A stretch of DNA of 64,000 bases from Protopterus annectens (taxonomy: Eukaryota > Chordata > Ceratodontiformes > Protopteridae): positions 1,117,059,182 to 1,117,123,181 of the forward strand of contig NC_056733.1 of assembly GCF_019279795.1 (NCBI RefSeq). The letters are read 5' to 3'. Both the position numbers and the translations under genes were made by a program. Positions within the stretch are counted from its first letter, which is position 1, and the number at the start of each line of letters is the position of its first letter. The notes below the pieces were generated by a model. It saw nothing but the letters and a program-made list of their open reading frames with translations, ran no database searches and was not told the origin of the DNA. Of this stretch, positions 23,513-34,793 are shown one piece after another.

Positions 23513-24011
23513 GTGGCAACTGAATAATTAACTTTATTAAAAACAAATGGAAATGGCACTTTGTGAAGCTGGAGAACACTCTATAATATCTTTACATTTG
23601 ATTTCTAAAAAGTACAGTAATGTAAGTAAAACTTGCAGTAGTAGTAGATGTTCAAATGATCACTGCTGCAGTAGCTTTAGCATATGGGTTATATCCTGCC
23701 AAGGATATAACACTCAGCCAGCTTAAAAAACTTTAGGGCACCTTCCACACACCCATACTGCTAACTAAAAGACAAGTTTGGGTTCAAAACTCTTCAGAAC
23801 ATTCCTGCCGGCAGAGACAGGGAGGCTGAGCCCTGAAAGGACAATGCTAGTAACAACAAAAAAGTAAAGGTCCTCACCCAGATTTAACAAACAGACCAAA
23901 AAACAAGGGGGGGTGGAGGGAAAGTGTGGCTATTGCAGTAGGGATCATTTAGACATCATATTGATCACTGCTGCATTAGCCTTAGCTATGTGGGTAGATT
24001 ACCTTATGTAA

Positions 24012-25010
24012 CTACATTTGGGAGGTAGAAGGAGAAGAGTCCAGGAGCCTCTGGAGAATGGTCCTAGGAAAGCTTGATCTGGACCTAGAGAAGGAATCAA
24101 GCGTATAGTGCTTTGTAAAAGTATGTACAGAGGAATAAGTAGCAGCTTCTAAAATACTTCTAGAAACCAACCCTTTCCAGAAAGCCATAGATGAAGCAAA
24201 GGCCATTGTAGTGCGAGCCTTGACCCTGCCTGGAATACTTTTGTTATGGTGAGTATAACAATAGGTAATAGCCTTAGACAACCATTTGGAGGTAATCTGT
24301 TTTGACACAGTGTGGCCTTTCTTAACTTCGGATTAAATGAAGAATTGATCTGAAGATCTGAAAGATTTAGTTATGTCAAGAAAGTACTTCAGTTGTCTGT
24401 GGTATCCTTTCTTCCTCATGTTTAGGTTCAGTAAAGAAAGCAACAAATGGATAGCGTGGCTTAAAGTGAACTTGGATGCCACCTTAGGCATAAAAGGAGG
24501 ATTAGTCCTCGAAGCTCTGTCGGTATAAAAAATGAGATGGAGGTGACTCACAATAAGAGTTTGCAACTCAGATAGCTTCTTGCAAAGGTCAGATCAATCA
24601 ATAAACTTGTCTTCCATATTAAGAACCGCAAGTCAGCCAGAATAGCCAGTTTAAATGGAACAATTGATAGCATCTCTAACACAAAATTAAGATCCCAAGA
24701 AGGGGCCACCTGTTTTCTTGGAGATCTCTTATGCAAAACCCCTTTCAGGGACATTTTTACATGAGATAGCATTGAAAGATGATGATCTATGGGCAGACAT
24801 GCTGAAATGACTGATAAATGAACCTTGATAGAGGAATAAAAAAAGTCATACAATAGTAACTTGCACAAATATTGCAGGACTAGAGAACAACTAGCCTTGA
24901 ATGGGTGGTGGTTATGTTGCTGCCAACAACCAGAAAAGCTTTTCCATTTGCTAATATATGACATTCTAGTAGCAGGTCTTCTTGTCTGCATTAGTACCTG
25001 CTGCACATCC
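24012..25010 (-). pseudogene. DIRS-B tyrosine recombinase
   Basis: On the minus strand: TRRPATRMSYISKWKSFSG (core-binding start), SSIKVHLSVISACL, WDLNFVLEML, then a broken block at the first catalytic Arg (LTFARSYLS where the family has LTSARRVSE), SFRSSDQFFI, KARTTMAF where HxxR is expected (here the His is lost), and HTFTKHYTLD with the Tyr. Two frameshifts split it (near 24550 and 24320). Two of the catalytic positions are altered, so the recombinase is dead. Confidence 0.82.
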
Positions 25011-25228
25011 TCAGTAAACAGATGCCTAAAAAAAAATAAGACCCCATCATCCAGGCAGTCAGTTGAAGTTGATTGATATCTGGGTGTATCAGTTAGCCGT
25101 GTTCTTATGTGAGTTTATCCAGTCTGTGAAGAAGATTGTGGTAATTGCCCCTAAGAACCATGGTTGTCTGGGCCAGAAGGGAAAACACCACGCTAATCTT
25201 AGGAGACTCCTGAATATTCAGAAGTACC

Positions 25229-26251
25229 CTAGATATTAGTGGAAAGGTTGGAAAGGCATGTGGAAACATTCCTGTCTAAAAAAGAGAAAATGCATCTGTC
25301 TTCCAGGCCTTCTTGCATGGAGTCCTGGAACAGAATCTTGCCAGTTGATTGAGAAGAGTCAAAGCGGTGTACTTGAGGAACTCCCCACCGATGGATAAAA
25401 TCTTGGAAGACCCCCAATCCAGTTTTAATTCATGAGGGTATGCTCTGGTCCTGCTTACTGCCATACACACACACACACTGCAAACGAGTAGTAAACTGTG
25501 CAGTAGAAGAAACTAAATTATTAAAAGCTGATGTTTTCTCACAAGACAAAACTGCAGATAAAACATTCCTTATACTTTCAGAATTTGTGAGAACAAACTT
25601 TAACATATGAGCTTGACAATTCAGAATTCTGAAAATCAAAGTTTCAGAAGTGTCTACTTTTTTCTGTACCTGTCAGTAATTTTCCCATTCCTATCAGAAA
25701 GAGTAGGATTGGAATTAACTAAGTGTTTAGCAGTAGTGGGATCAACTAAAGATATAGCTACTGGGCCATGTTTAGGGATAGCGTATAAAATTTTAAGACT
25801 GAGGAATTTATACAGCCTATCTACCTTTTTAAGGGCAGCTAGCTGACTGTCAGGAAAATTGCAGGCAATAAAACACACATCCTCTAATGCAGACAATAGG
25901 AAGAATGGGTATAAAGTCTGGAAAATCCATCTGTAACAACTCATAGTATTTTCTAAGGGATTGAGAAATCTCATTGTTCTTTCACTGAAAATGGCACATT
26001 ATGACAGTAGTCTCAGAGAAAGAGAACCCTTCACAGGGAGAATTAGAAACTGAGCTCTCCTCTGATTCTAAATCAAAAATCTGAGGAAACCCCCCTATAT
26101 TTGTCCTTGCATTTTCCTGTTCAGATTCAGAATCTTGATTCTTTTCATGAAAAGAGGAATCCCTCTTTCTTTTACCAGAAACTACTATACAAAAAAGATC
26201 AATAGCCTGAATTAAACCCTGAGTCAGACACAGTAAACTACCCCTATACAA
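25229..26251 (-). pseudogene. DIRS-B gag and RNase H end, fused by deletion
   Basis: The Gag part runs from 26251 to about 25500 with an acidic N-region, VDRLYKFLSL, NPTLSDRNGK and LIFRILNCQAHMLKF, colinear with DIRS-F Gag (DRYYRV, NPTPSDRDSM, ALNCQFHMLKY). It is followed near 25430 by VFQDFIHRWGVPQVHRF, the RNase H end. The whole RT, about 1.5 kb by comparison with DIRS-F, is therefore deleted. Confidence 0.78.
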
Positions 26252-27265
26252 ATAAAATTCATGAAGAACAGATATATGCTTGGTTTTCTCTTTCTTTTTG
26301 ACAAGAAAATGGGATGAACCATTTTTCTAATGGCAAACCTTCCCTGTTCCCTTTCCCATGACTTACAAGAGTGGCTCTCCTTTACCCAGTGAGCAGACCC
26401 CAACAGCTCAGAGCTTATAGTTAACTCCTGATATATATAGTGGTTGCAGGTGCAACACCAGAGTGATGTGGGGTAAAAGTTGAGTGGTCTGAGGTACAAC
26501 AGATGGCCACAACAGTGTCACCCAACTGCAGCTGAGGCAAATTGCTAGCCTGCTGTGGTGGCAAAGGCTGTTTACTAATTTATTTTTTTTTTTTTTTTTT
26601 TTTTTTGCAGCTGGAAGTAGGTATGACCGGGAGGACTGGTAGACTGTTCCAAGGTGAAGTTGAATAGGAATGACTCACAATAAGGGCTTCCTAGGGAAGA
26701 CGAGTAGTAGTTGCTGGTAAATAGTACCAGTCCACAAAAGTTACTTTTCTGACAGCAAAACAGTGAAAAGCACTTTAAAGCACTATATGAACCACACAAA
26801 ATTGAAATAAATACAAGTTCTCCACAGGAAAAAAATATTCAGTTAATTTACACCACATTTAAACTGACAGAAAAAATGAGTGCTCCATTTAAACGTAATT
26901 TACAGTCTTGAGATAGGCTGTGCTTTAAAGTAACTTTCCTGAAGAAGAAAGTAATAAAACATAAAAAAATAAGCAAATTAAATGTTTTTCCCTAAAAGGA
27001 ACTTATCTGCTCAGCAAAGGGGAGCACAAGCAGACCGTCAATCTTCAAAAACCTCAGAGGAGGGTACTGTTTGGTAGAAATAAAGCTTTGAAGGGCTTTG
27101 TGACCAAACTTGTCTTTTAGTCAGTTCACCTCGAATTACCCAAAAGTGTGGGTGTGTGGAAGGTGCCCTGAAGTTTTGGAAGCTGACTGGCTGTTATATT
27201 CTTGACAGGATATAATCCATATAGCTAAGGCTACCACAGCAATAATCATTACAGTGAACATCACT

Positions 27266-27714
27266 GGATTATAATCATTTTTAAGGGGAGACTCTTTGGC
27301 GCCAATTTCTGTGTAACAGTATATAATTTCCCCATTTTGCTAACTTGACTTATAGTCCCTGCAGTGCAGTCAAGTGTCTACCAGTTTCAAGATGGGACTA
27401 ACCAAATTTCTTTGCCACTGACCAATTCAGTAGTCCCTGCTGCGTCTCCTATCTTAGTTACTTTCTGTGATGAGATTTTACTGGAAAACATATTTTCCTT
27501 AGAAACAAATGAGTATCAGTTCCCAGTTTTACAACCCCCTGGCCAGAAGTACCATTAAAGCCCTCAACTCAAGTTGAAGCCCCCCACCCCAAAAAAAGCA
27601 CCAATGCATTTTTGAATAAGAATGTTTTATTAGATTAATTATTCCAGGACGCTCCTTACAGCGTAACCAAGTTCCATACTCTCTCTTTGCTATAATTTTG
27701 GTTTAAAAAAATGT
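27266..27714. other. Short spacer between DIRS-B and DIRS-C
   Basis: No feature recognised. A CCCCCCACCCC tract lies near 27580. Confidence 0.4.
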
Positions 27715-27715
27715 A

Positions 27716-27870
27716 ATGTTAAGTTGTCAATCTCGCCTTCATTCTTGCTTGATGGGTTCGGAGCTGATCCTCGGCTCCGACTCGGCACTTGCTAAGCTCG
27801 AGAGTCACTTTTACCAGCTCGAGGCAGCCCCATATCCCATGATGCAAGGCGGTAAGTACCCAGATCTCGT
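27716..27870 (+). repeat. DIRS-C left inverted terminal repeat
   Basis: Matches the reverse complement of 38205-38360, including TGCTAAGCTCGAGAGTCACT and CAGCCCCATATCCCATGATG. It holds the near-palindrome TCGGAGC..CTCGGCTCCGA (27765-27785). Confidence 0.9.
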
Positions 27871-28168
27871 TTGCCGCTTCGCTGATGAGGTCCTCCTTTT
27901 ACCAGCTCCTGGTAAGTGATTTATACACTACTTCTTTGCCCCTCTTTTCAGTTTAAAGTTAATTTTAGACTTAAATTTAATAGTTTTAGACTAGTTTTGG
28001 TCCCTTTCTGACTAAAATTCGCTCTCTCCTAAAGTTTTTAGTCAGGCCTTCTCCCATCCCATCCCCCCCTTGTTAGGGTGTGTGTGTGTGTTTGTAAGAG
28101 AATAGTTTCTCTTTTTTTTGGGATTGTTATATTTCTTGGACAGGTGTTGTGTGTGTGTTTTTTACACC

Positions 28169-30500
28169 ATGTCTAAGGAAAGGGTCTCAGGCTTTAAGAA
28201 GTGTGACTCGTGCTGTCGAAGATGTCTCTGACAGACGGTCACACTTCTTGCTTATACTGCCTGGGACCTCTCCACCTGCAGGACTCCTGTGCGATTTGTC
28301 ATTCTTTTAGCCAGAGAGTCCTGCAGGAAAGGAGAAATAAGCTGATTTTGAGGGGCCTACTTAAGCCGGAGGGCTCTCCGGCTAAGTCAGCTCCATCTAA
28401 GACTTCTAAGTCTTCCAAGGCCCAGGCTTCTGTGTCCAAGCCTGCGGCCTCGGCTCCGACTCTTTCAGAGTCGAGATCGGCTCCAGCTGGAGCCGATTCT
28501 GGTTTGCACAAACCTTCGGCACCGATGGCTATCGGTGCCGATTCTGGTTCGCCACGGTGTCGGCTCCGATCGGTTCCGATCACCATGTGGCTCAGGCTTT
28601 GGTGTCGGCGCCGACCGGTTCCGACACCCTTACTTTTATGTCTGTATCGGCTCCGGCCGGAGCCGATGCATCGAAACTTTCTGTCGGTGCCGAAAAGTTG
28701 TCGGCTCCGACAGCTTCCATGGTTTCGTCGGCTCCGATGGTTCCTTCGAGGAAGAGATCTAGGTCCCCATCCTTGGAGCCGATACTCTCAGCTCCGGCTT
28801 CTCCTCTCCTCTCGGAACGGAGCCATCGGAGCCGATCATCCAGGTCATCCAGGCTTTCTGACCATGATTTAGAGAGAGTGGTCAGTCGATTATTAAAATC
28901 ACAGGCACTGACCCAGATGCTACATAGTCCGTCTCAACAGATGACTATTAGTCCACACCCCATTGCAGTTCCTCCTTCAACTCTACCCCAGAGTTTGGAG
29001 TTGGAGTCTTCGGGAATGGTTTCTGCTACGGCTGCGGGACAAATACCCCCTTCTGCTCCTTCAGCCTCTACTCTTATCTCCTCTGCGAGACCTTCCTTAG
29101 AGGGATTCGGTGGTCGGGCTTCCCTGGTCTCCTCCGAGGGGGTGAGTGGCATCGGACCCTTGTCCGACCCCACTCTTCCCCTTGGAGCCTCGGCCTTGGT
29201 GAGCTCGGCTCCGGCATCTGCCTCGGAGCCTTCCCTTTCGGTGGGTCCTGGAGTTCTTGGTTCTTCGGAACGGGTTCTCTTGGACCTCCCTGGGAGGGAG
29301 CCGAGGTGATGAAGAGTGTGCTGGCCACTGGACTCAGCCAGCAGTCTGTTCCCTTAGCTCCTCCCTCTATGGTGCCTGTCGATATCTCTGCCACTTCTCT
29401 TGCTCCCGGACCCAGAGATCCTCCGCCTCAGGTTTCCCCACTGGGAAGAACCCCCTTTTCCGAGGATTCTTCTGATCAGTCAGGAGATCCTCCGCAAAAG
29501 AGGATCTGTAAGAGGAAACATGTAGACTCCCCCGAGTCTATCACTTCAGATACTGACTTAGATGAGTCAGAGGGATCCCCAAGATCCCCCTCTGAGGATG
29601 TCTCCTTTTCAGACATCCTAGAACTCCTTAGACAGAGGGGAAACTGGCCCACCAATAATCCCTCTGAGGATGAGTCGGTATACCTGGAGGCGTTTGGATC
29701 TCGGCCCTCCACCTCCTGGGTGTCTCCGCCTTTCGACCCCCTTATGCAGGTTATTGCTCGAAAGGCGTGGGCTGCTCCTGACTCTGTAGAGCCAGTCCCT
29801 AGGAGGCCTTCTAAATTTATTACTGCCCCGTCGAACAAGCAATTCCTCACAAAAGGTGTCCCTGCTGATGCCATGGTGGTGGCGGCTGCCACTAAGAAGG
29901 AACTTGCAGATCCTTCCGTACCTGTCCATCCTCCTAATAAGGACTCTAGGACCATGGATAGGTATGGTAAGCGGATGTTCTCTTCAGCGACCTTTGCTAT
30001 GCGTTCGCTGAACTGCCTATGTCACTTCACCAGACTCCAGAGGGATATCCTTAAGGAGCTAGGTGAAGTAGTACAGGATCCTACAGCTGCAGGGGCTCAA
30101 GAAAAAATTGCTTCGCAGCTAGGAACCCTTAATTCTATTGCTAACTCCTCCATGACTGATATCATATGCTGCAGATGGAGCGAGTAGGGCCGCAGGTACA
30201 GGTGTGGCTCTTAGACGCCAAGCCTGGATGCGGCTCTGTAATTTTGCAGATCCCTTTAAGGCGTCCTTCACAAACGCCTCCCTTTGATGGGTCAGCTTTG
30301 TTTGGCCCTCAAGTGAAGGAAACGTTGACCAGGTGTGAGCAGGACCGCAAGACTCTTTCTGCCGTAGGGGTCCGTTTTCCACCCCTTCTAGACCTTACCC
30401 CAAAGGGCAGAAGGGTGGCAAAATGTGGTTCCGCAAATCCCAAGGAGTCACGCCGGATTCACGTGGTCAGTTTACCCCTAGAGGCAGAGGGGTAACAATA
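28169..30500 (+). pseudogene. DIRS-C gag
   Basis: The likely start is the ATG at 28169 (MSKERVSGFKKC). A cysteine-rich N-region (KKCDSCC, CLYCLGP, SCAICHSF) resembles a zinc-binding module shared with DIRS-E and DIRS-F. A long Ser/Pro/Ala-rich linker follows (28400-29300), then an acidic block TSDTDLDESEGSP (about 29550), the core (PFDPLMQVIARKAW, KGVPADAMVV, DRYGKRMFSSATFAMRSLNC) and a C-part (MRLCNFADPFK, DGSALFGPQVKETL). Frame changes near 28190, 28550, 29300 and 30180 break it. Gag binds element RNA and packages it. The linker DNA is built of recurring GGAGCCGAT/TCGGCTCC motifs. Confidence 0.85.
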
Positions 30501-30582
30501 ACAGACGCTCTAGAGGCAGAGGGGTCCACAAACCAGGGAAGCAGAGAGCCTCTCTCTGACAAGCCCTTTCAGCATCCCTGAG

Positions 30583-32325
30583 GTGTTGCCCGGCTGTCCA
30601 TCCTTGGAGGCAGTCGGGGGAAGACTATCGCTGTACCCAGAAGCCTGGCGTTCCCTCACTCAAGACAGATGGGTACAGTCGATCATATCCGAGGGTTACA
30701 AAATTCCTTTCGAGGAAAGTCCTTTCTATCACTCAAATTCCCTTCCAGATGTACCACCCGGTCTAAGGGAAATTGCAGAGTTAGAAGTCTTAAAACTACT
30801 GCAAAAGAGCCATTCAGCCAGTTACAACAGATCATTCAGAGCCCGGAATCTACTCAAGGTTCTTTTTGGTCCCAAAAAGACGGGAGACTGGAGACCAATA
30901 TTGGATCTCAGCAGACTCAACAAGTCTGTGAGGAAGACAAGATTCGAATGGTCACTCTTCAGTCAATTCTGCCCTTCTTACAGAAGGACAACTGGATGTG
31001 CTCAATAGATCTTCAGGATGCGTACTATCACATAAAAATTCACAGACGCTCCAGGAGATTTCTCCGCCGGCTGGGGTCCAGTCATTTCCAGTTCAGAGCC
31101 CTGCCCTTTGGTCTCACTACAGCCCCCAGAGTGTTCACCAAATGTATGGCAGTGGTCACGGCTCACCTGAGACGTCAAGGATTCCAGGTGTTTCCGTATC
31201 TCGACGACTGGCTCCTTTTTGCCAACACCAGGCATCAGCTTCTTCAAGCCAGGGATTACACAATAAATCTTTGTTCTCAATTGGGCATCTCGATCAACTC
31301 CGAAAAATCATCCTTATTGCCCTGCCAGTCTATTACTTTCATAGGCGCAAACTTAAACACTGTTCGGATGTCAGCTACCCTTACAGATCAAAGATTCTCA
31401 GACATTCAAAGTCACGTCAGGATCATTGTAGCCAACAAGAAGGTACAGGCCAGAATGGTTCTAAAGGTGTTAGGCCTCATGGCTGCGGCCATTACCCTTC
31501 TTCCCCTGGCTCGCTTCTATATGCGCCTTCTTCAATGGATGTTGTTCACTCAGTGGTCTTACCAACAACTTCCAATGCGTCACCAAATACTGGTGACACA
31601 GATTTGCAAGAATCATCTTGCTTGGTGGATCACTTCTCCCCAGATTCACCAAGGCAGACACTTTGTACCCCCATCCCCGGTAGCCACTGTCACTACAGAT
31701 GCCTCCCTGATCGGGTGGGGGGGCATTATCAGGGCAGGATGGTTCATGGGACATGGCAACCTTTCGAATACCACCTGCACATAAATGTCCTAGAGATGAG
31801 AGCAGTGCTTTTAACGTTGCAAGCCCTCAACGACTTTCTTCCCGTAGGGACAATTGCAGTCCACACAGACAACATGTCTGTAGTTTGGTATATCAACAAA
31901 CAGGGCGGAACCAAGCCCTACCCTTGTGTCGAGAAGCGCTCAGACTTTGGCAATGGGCGATCTCCTCTCATCGATTTCTGGTAGCAACGCACATCCCTGG
32001 GAAAACCAACATTTTAGCGGACAGATTGAGCAGAGCTATTCTCATGCCTCACGAGTGGTCTCTCAAACAATCTATAGTGGAAGAGATTTTTCTGGAATGG
32101 GGTCACCCATGTTGCGATCTTTTTGCTACTCCCCAAAACAGCAAATGCCCAGACTTCTTCTCTCTCTTCCCACTGCCAGGCCATCCCCCCAGAGACGCTC
32201 TGACCCAGGATTGGCCCCAGGGACTTCTTTATGCCTTTCCTCCATTTCCTCTGATCCCTCAAGTTATCCAGAAAGCAACCATTTTGAGAGCCAAATTGAT
32301 TCTCATTGCTCCTTATTGGCCTTGA
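30583..32325 (+). pseudogene. DIRS-C reverse transcriptase and RNase H
   Basis: The RT begins with GRLSLYPEAWRSLTQD and shows FGPKKTGDWRPILDLSRLN (about 30870-30920), a frameshift at about 30930, then CSIDLQDAYYHIK (motif A, about 31000), FRALPFGLTTAPRVF and YLDDWLL (31197-31217). RNase H starts with TTDASLIGWGG (about 31695). A frameshift at about 31745 leads to HINVLEMRAVLL and HTDNMSVVWYINKQGG (about 31860). Another frameshift at about 31920 leads to ILADRLSRA and HEWSLKQ. All catalytic motifs are present, but at least three single-base frame changes disable it. Confidence 0.88.
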
Positions 32326-33491
32326 CAAATTTGGTTTCCGTTCCTCCATCGTCACCTTTTGGTGCAGCCGTGGCATCTGGACTCAGTGCCAGATCTTCTG
32401 ATTCACCAATCCGGTCAGCTGCACCGGTCTATCCCTTCTCTCAACCTCACAGCATGGTTGCTCCACTTCCTTCCTTAGCCAGGCTTCCTATGATCTCTAA
32501 CCCTGTTAGAGACATCATAGTAGCTTCCTTAAAATCCTCTACCAGGAGGATTTATACGAGCAAATGGAAACGTTTTCCTTATTGGGCTAAAGCCAAGAAT
32601 ATTGATCCCTTCACTGCTCCAGTTCAAGCAGTTTTGGATTTCTTAGCGGAGATTTTTCACGCGGGCTCCTCTTCTTCCACAGTTAGAGTTCAGTTGGCTG
32701 CTATCTCGAACTTTCATGTCGGGTTCGCAGATCACAACATTATGTCCCACAGGCTTTGTAGAGCCTTCTTGAAAGGAATTTTCCTCCTGAAGCCTCCAGT
32801 CAGGAGTCCTCCTCCTCAATGGGACCTAAATTTAGTGCTGACATCCTTGATTCTTCCCCCCTTCGAGCCAGCTGTTTCTTGTTCCCTGAAATTTCTTTCA
32901 TGGAAAACTTTATTCCTGGTTGCTATTACATCGGCTAGGAGGGTGTCTGAACTTCATGCTCTATCTGTTCGCCCCCCCTATTTGGTCTTCCACAAAGACA
33001 GAGTGTCATTGAGAACTAATCCGACCTTTTTGCGTAAGGTCGCCTCAAAGACTAATTTGAATCAAGCCATTGATCTCCCTTTATTTTTTCCAAACTATTC
33101 AAACAGATTGGAACAAAAATTACATTATCTTGATGTCCACCGCCAACTCAGATATTACTTGGACAGAACAAAACAATTCAGGAAATCCGATCAACTCTTT
33201 GTTTCCTATGCTGATAACAAGAAAGGCCTTCCTGTCTCAAAAGTGACCTTATCTAGATGGCTTTCTTCTGTCATCGCTGAAATTTATCGGCTCAGGGGAA
33301 AACAGCTGTGCTCGAAACCTAAAGCACATTCAACCAGAAGCTTAGCTACTTCTACAGCCTTTCAAGCTAGACTTCCTTTAGACACTATTTGTGCAGCGGC
33401 CACTTGGGCCACTCCTCATACCTTTGTTTCCCATTACAAAAAAAAGCGCTTGGTTTACATTGGAGTGTTCTTCTTGTTTTCGCATTGGTGA
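31926..33491 (+). CDS. DIRS-C tyrosine recombinase, C-terminally fused to PLE1 sequence
   Basis: An uninterrupted 521-codon frame overlaps the end of RNase H, as is usual in DIRS elements. The first ~180 residues lie in the overlap and may not all be used. The core-binding region shows SSTRRIYTSKWKRF and STVRVQLAAISNF. The catalytic domain shows ITSARRVSELHAL (first Arg), KAHSTRSLATS (HxxR) and TPHTFVSHY, with the nucleophile Tyr at residue 504 (33435-33437). All catalytic residues I can see are intact. The last ~16 residues are read from the PLE1 direct repeat, not from the DIRS element. In DIRS-E the natural end continues about 20 residues beyond the Tyr. Confidence 0.88.
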   Translation: MSRSAQTLAMGDLLSSISGSNAHPWENQHFSGQIEQSYSHASRVVSQTIYSGRDFSGMGSPMLRSFCYSPKQQMPRLLLSLPTARPSPQRRSDPGLAPGTSLCLSSISSDPSSYPESNHFESQIDSHCSLLALTNLVSVPPSSPFGAAVASGLSARSSDSPIRSAAPVYPFSQPHSMVAPLPSLARLPMISNPVRDIIVASLKSSTRRIYTSKWKRFPYWAKAKNIDPFTAPVQAVLDFLAEIFHAGSSSSTVRVQLAAISNFHVGFADHNIMSHRLCRAFLKGIFLLKPPVRSPPPQWDLNLVLTSLILPPFEPAVSCSLKFLSWKTLFLVAITSARRVSELHALSVRPPYLVFHKDRVSLRTNPTFLRKVASKTNLNQAIDLPLFFPNYSNRLEQKLHYLDVHRQLRYYLDRTKQFRKSDQLFVSYADNKKGLPVSKVTLSRWLSSVIAEIYRLRGKQLCSKPKAHSTRSLATSTAFQARLPLDTICAAATWATPHTFVSHYKKKRLVYIGVFFLFSHW

Positions 33492-33678
33492 ATAAAAGAT
33501 TTCGGTGGATCAACTTGGTCTGGCATTCCTTCACAATTTTAAAGGAAGATTTTTGTTTGCATTGTCATTTATCACTGGTATTAGAAGATTTTGGCAGTAG
33601 CTACTGTTTTGCAAGCAAAAGCTGTTACTCAACACGTTGTTTCTGGTCCAGGTTTGGCGTGTTTTTCCAGTTTCTTCA
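33443..33678 (+). repeat. PLE1 left direct repeat (pLTR-like)
   Basis: Identical to 37752-37987 as read by eye. It begins AAAGCGCTTGG, part of the hammerhead-like motif that is complete only in the right copy. It contains AATAAAAG. The identity implies a recent insertion. Confidence 0.9.
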
Positions 33679-33716
33679 CTTATTTGACTGTCTCCGCTTC
33701 GTTTGTTTGTGCTGAT

Positions 33717-34793
33717 ATGGCGGAAGAACCACCGGCCACGGACCTCTTCAACACACCCCTTATACTAAGGGAAGACAGTGATGATACACCGGTTACTCGT
33801 TCCGAATTTAACCAGGTGTCAGCGTTACTTTCTAACATCAACAAGGCACTTACGGGGCAATTGAACCCCGACGTTCCAGACTCTCCTTTTTTTCTGGGAA
33901 ACCAGCAACAAGCAGTACCGCTTGAGCATAGATCCTTTACGGCGCAGGAGCCGAATGGCACCGCTAGTACAAGCTGCAATTTAAGAACTGGCATAACATC
34001 TACACATGAAGGAAATTGTAACAACAAGGCACCGAACGGTGGAGTTACAGACAAATTGTTTAATTTTAAAAAATGGACAGAACTCCAACCGGAGTTCAAA
34101 CAAGGTACATTTCACCATAACACGCAACAACTGGACATAGATTTTGATTTTTTTAGCAACAAATTATATATGTATAAGAATTGTCAACTAGAAATTAATT
34201 ATTTAAAGGAATGCATTAATGTTAAAAGAGTACCGAAAGGACTCAGATGTTATAAATTTCCGAATAACGCTACTGTTGGCTCTGTGTTACACACACAACT
34301 ATTAGAACTTTTTAATCGAACTGGGTTGGAAATGTTAGATTTAATGGTGAAGGATTACCAAAATAAATGTAATGGGATTTTGGATGAACTTACTGTTTTG
34401 AATGATAATATTGTACAACACAAGAATTTCCTTAGACACAAAAGGAAATACGACGAAGTTTTTTCTGAAGTAGATCAACATTGTCAAAAAGTAATTGACA
34501 GAAAAATTAAAAAACTAGACAGAGACCTAATGGAATATAGAGAGGGGAGGGCTTACCCTACGGGGTTGAAACATAACCAAGTTGCAGGAACCAATGAAGA
34601 AGAATTTGAAAAAAGAACAGGGGGTCAAAACATCAGAAATACACCTAACTCTGAACCTTTACGAAGAAGTGAAAGGTTAGCACAGAAAGGCAACAATAAT
34701 TCACCACAGGGTTTTCATTTCCCCCAGGGCAGACCAATGGGGAGGAATCTGAATGCCCCTTACCAACAGGCTTGGGGGAGGACACGCAACTAA
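33717..34793 (+). CDS. PLE1 ORF1, conserved protein of unknown function
   Basis: A 358-residue frame from ATG 33717 (MAEEPPATDLF). The frame is also open upstream into the direct repeat, but this Met is the first with a protein-like context. I recognise no enzyme domain. The N-third is Ser/Thr/Asn-rich. The middle (residues ~140-300) is rich in charged residues and probably helical, with VPKGLRCYKFPNN and DRDLMEYREGRAYP. The C-end has a basic LRRSERLAQK block and ends WGRTRN. PLE2 encodes a diverged homologue with the same blocks, so the protein is under some constraint. It may act as a Gag-like RNA-binding protein. Its last 94 nt overlap ORF2 in the -1 frame. Confidence 0.8.
   Translation: MAEEPPATDLFNTPLILREDSDDTPVTRSEFNQVSALLSNINKALTGQLNPDVPDSPFFLGNQQQAVPLEHRSFTAQEPNGTASTSCNLRTGITSTHEGNCNNKAPNGGVTDKLFNFKKWTELQPEFKQGTFHHNTQQLDIDFDFFSNKLYMYKNCQLEINYLKECINVKRVPKGLRCYKFPNNATVGSVLHTQLLELFNRTGLEMLDLMVKDYQNKCNGILDELTVLNDNIVQHKNFLRHKRKYDEVFSEVDQHCQKVIDRKIKKLDRDLMEYREGRAYPTGLKHNQVAGTNEEEFEKRTGGQNIRNTPNSEPLRRSERLAQKGNNNSPQGFHFPQGRPMGRNLNAPYQQAWGRTRN

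Larger units (their letters stand above)
23645..27265 (-). mobile_element. DIRS-B: internally deleted DIRS-type element
   Basis: Inverted terminal repeats at 23645-23790 and 27110-27265 share blocks such as GGGCACCTTCCACACACCCA and AAAGACAAGTTTGG. Read on the minus strand the order is gag, RNase H end, tyrosine recombinase, then an ICR-like block (23935-24000, GATCACTGCTGCATTAGCC) near the 3' end. The RT and most of RNase H are missing between gag and RNase H. A T26 run lies at 26581-26606. The protein fragments group with DIRS-F. Confidence 0.85.

Noticed and set aside
28299-28586. Minus-strand frame in the DIRS-C gag linker
   Set aside because: Low-complexity shadow of repeated GGAGCCGAT words.
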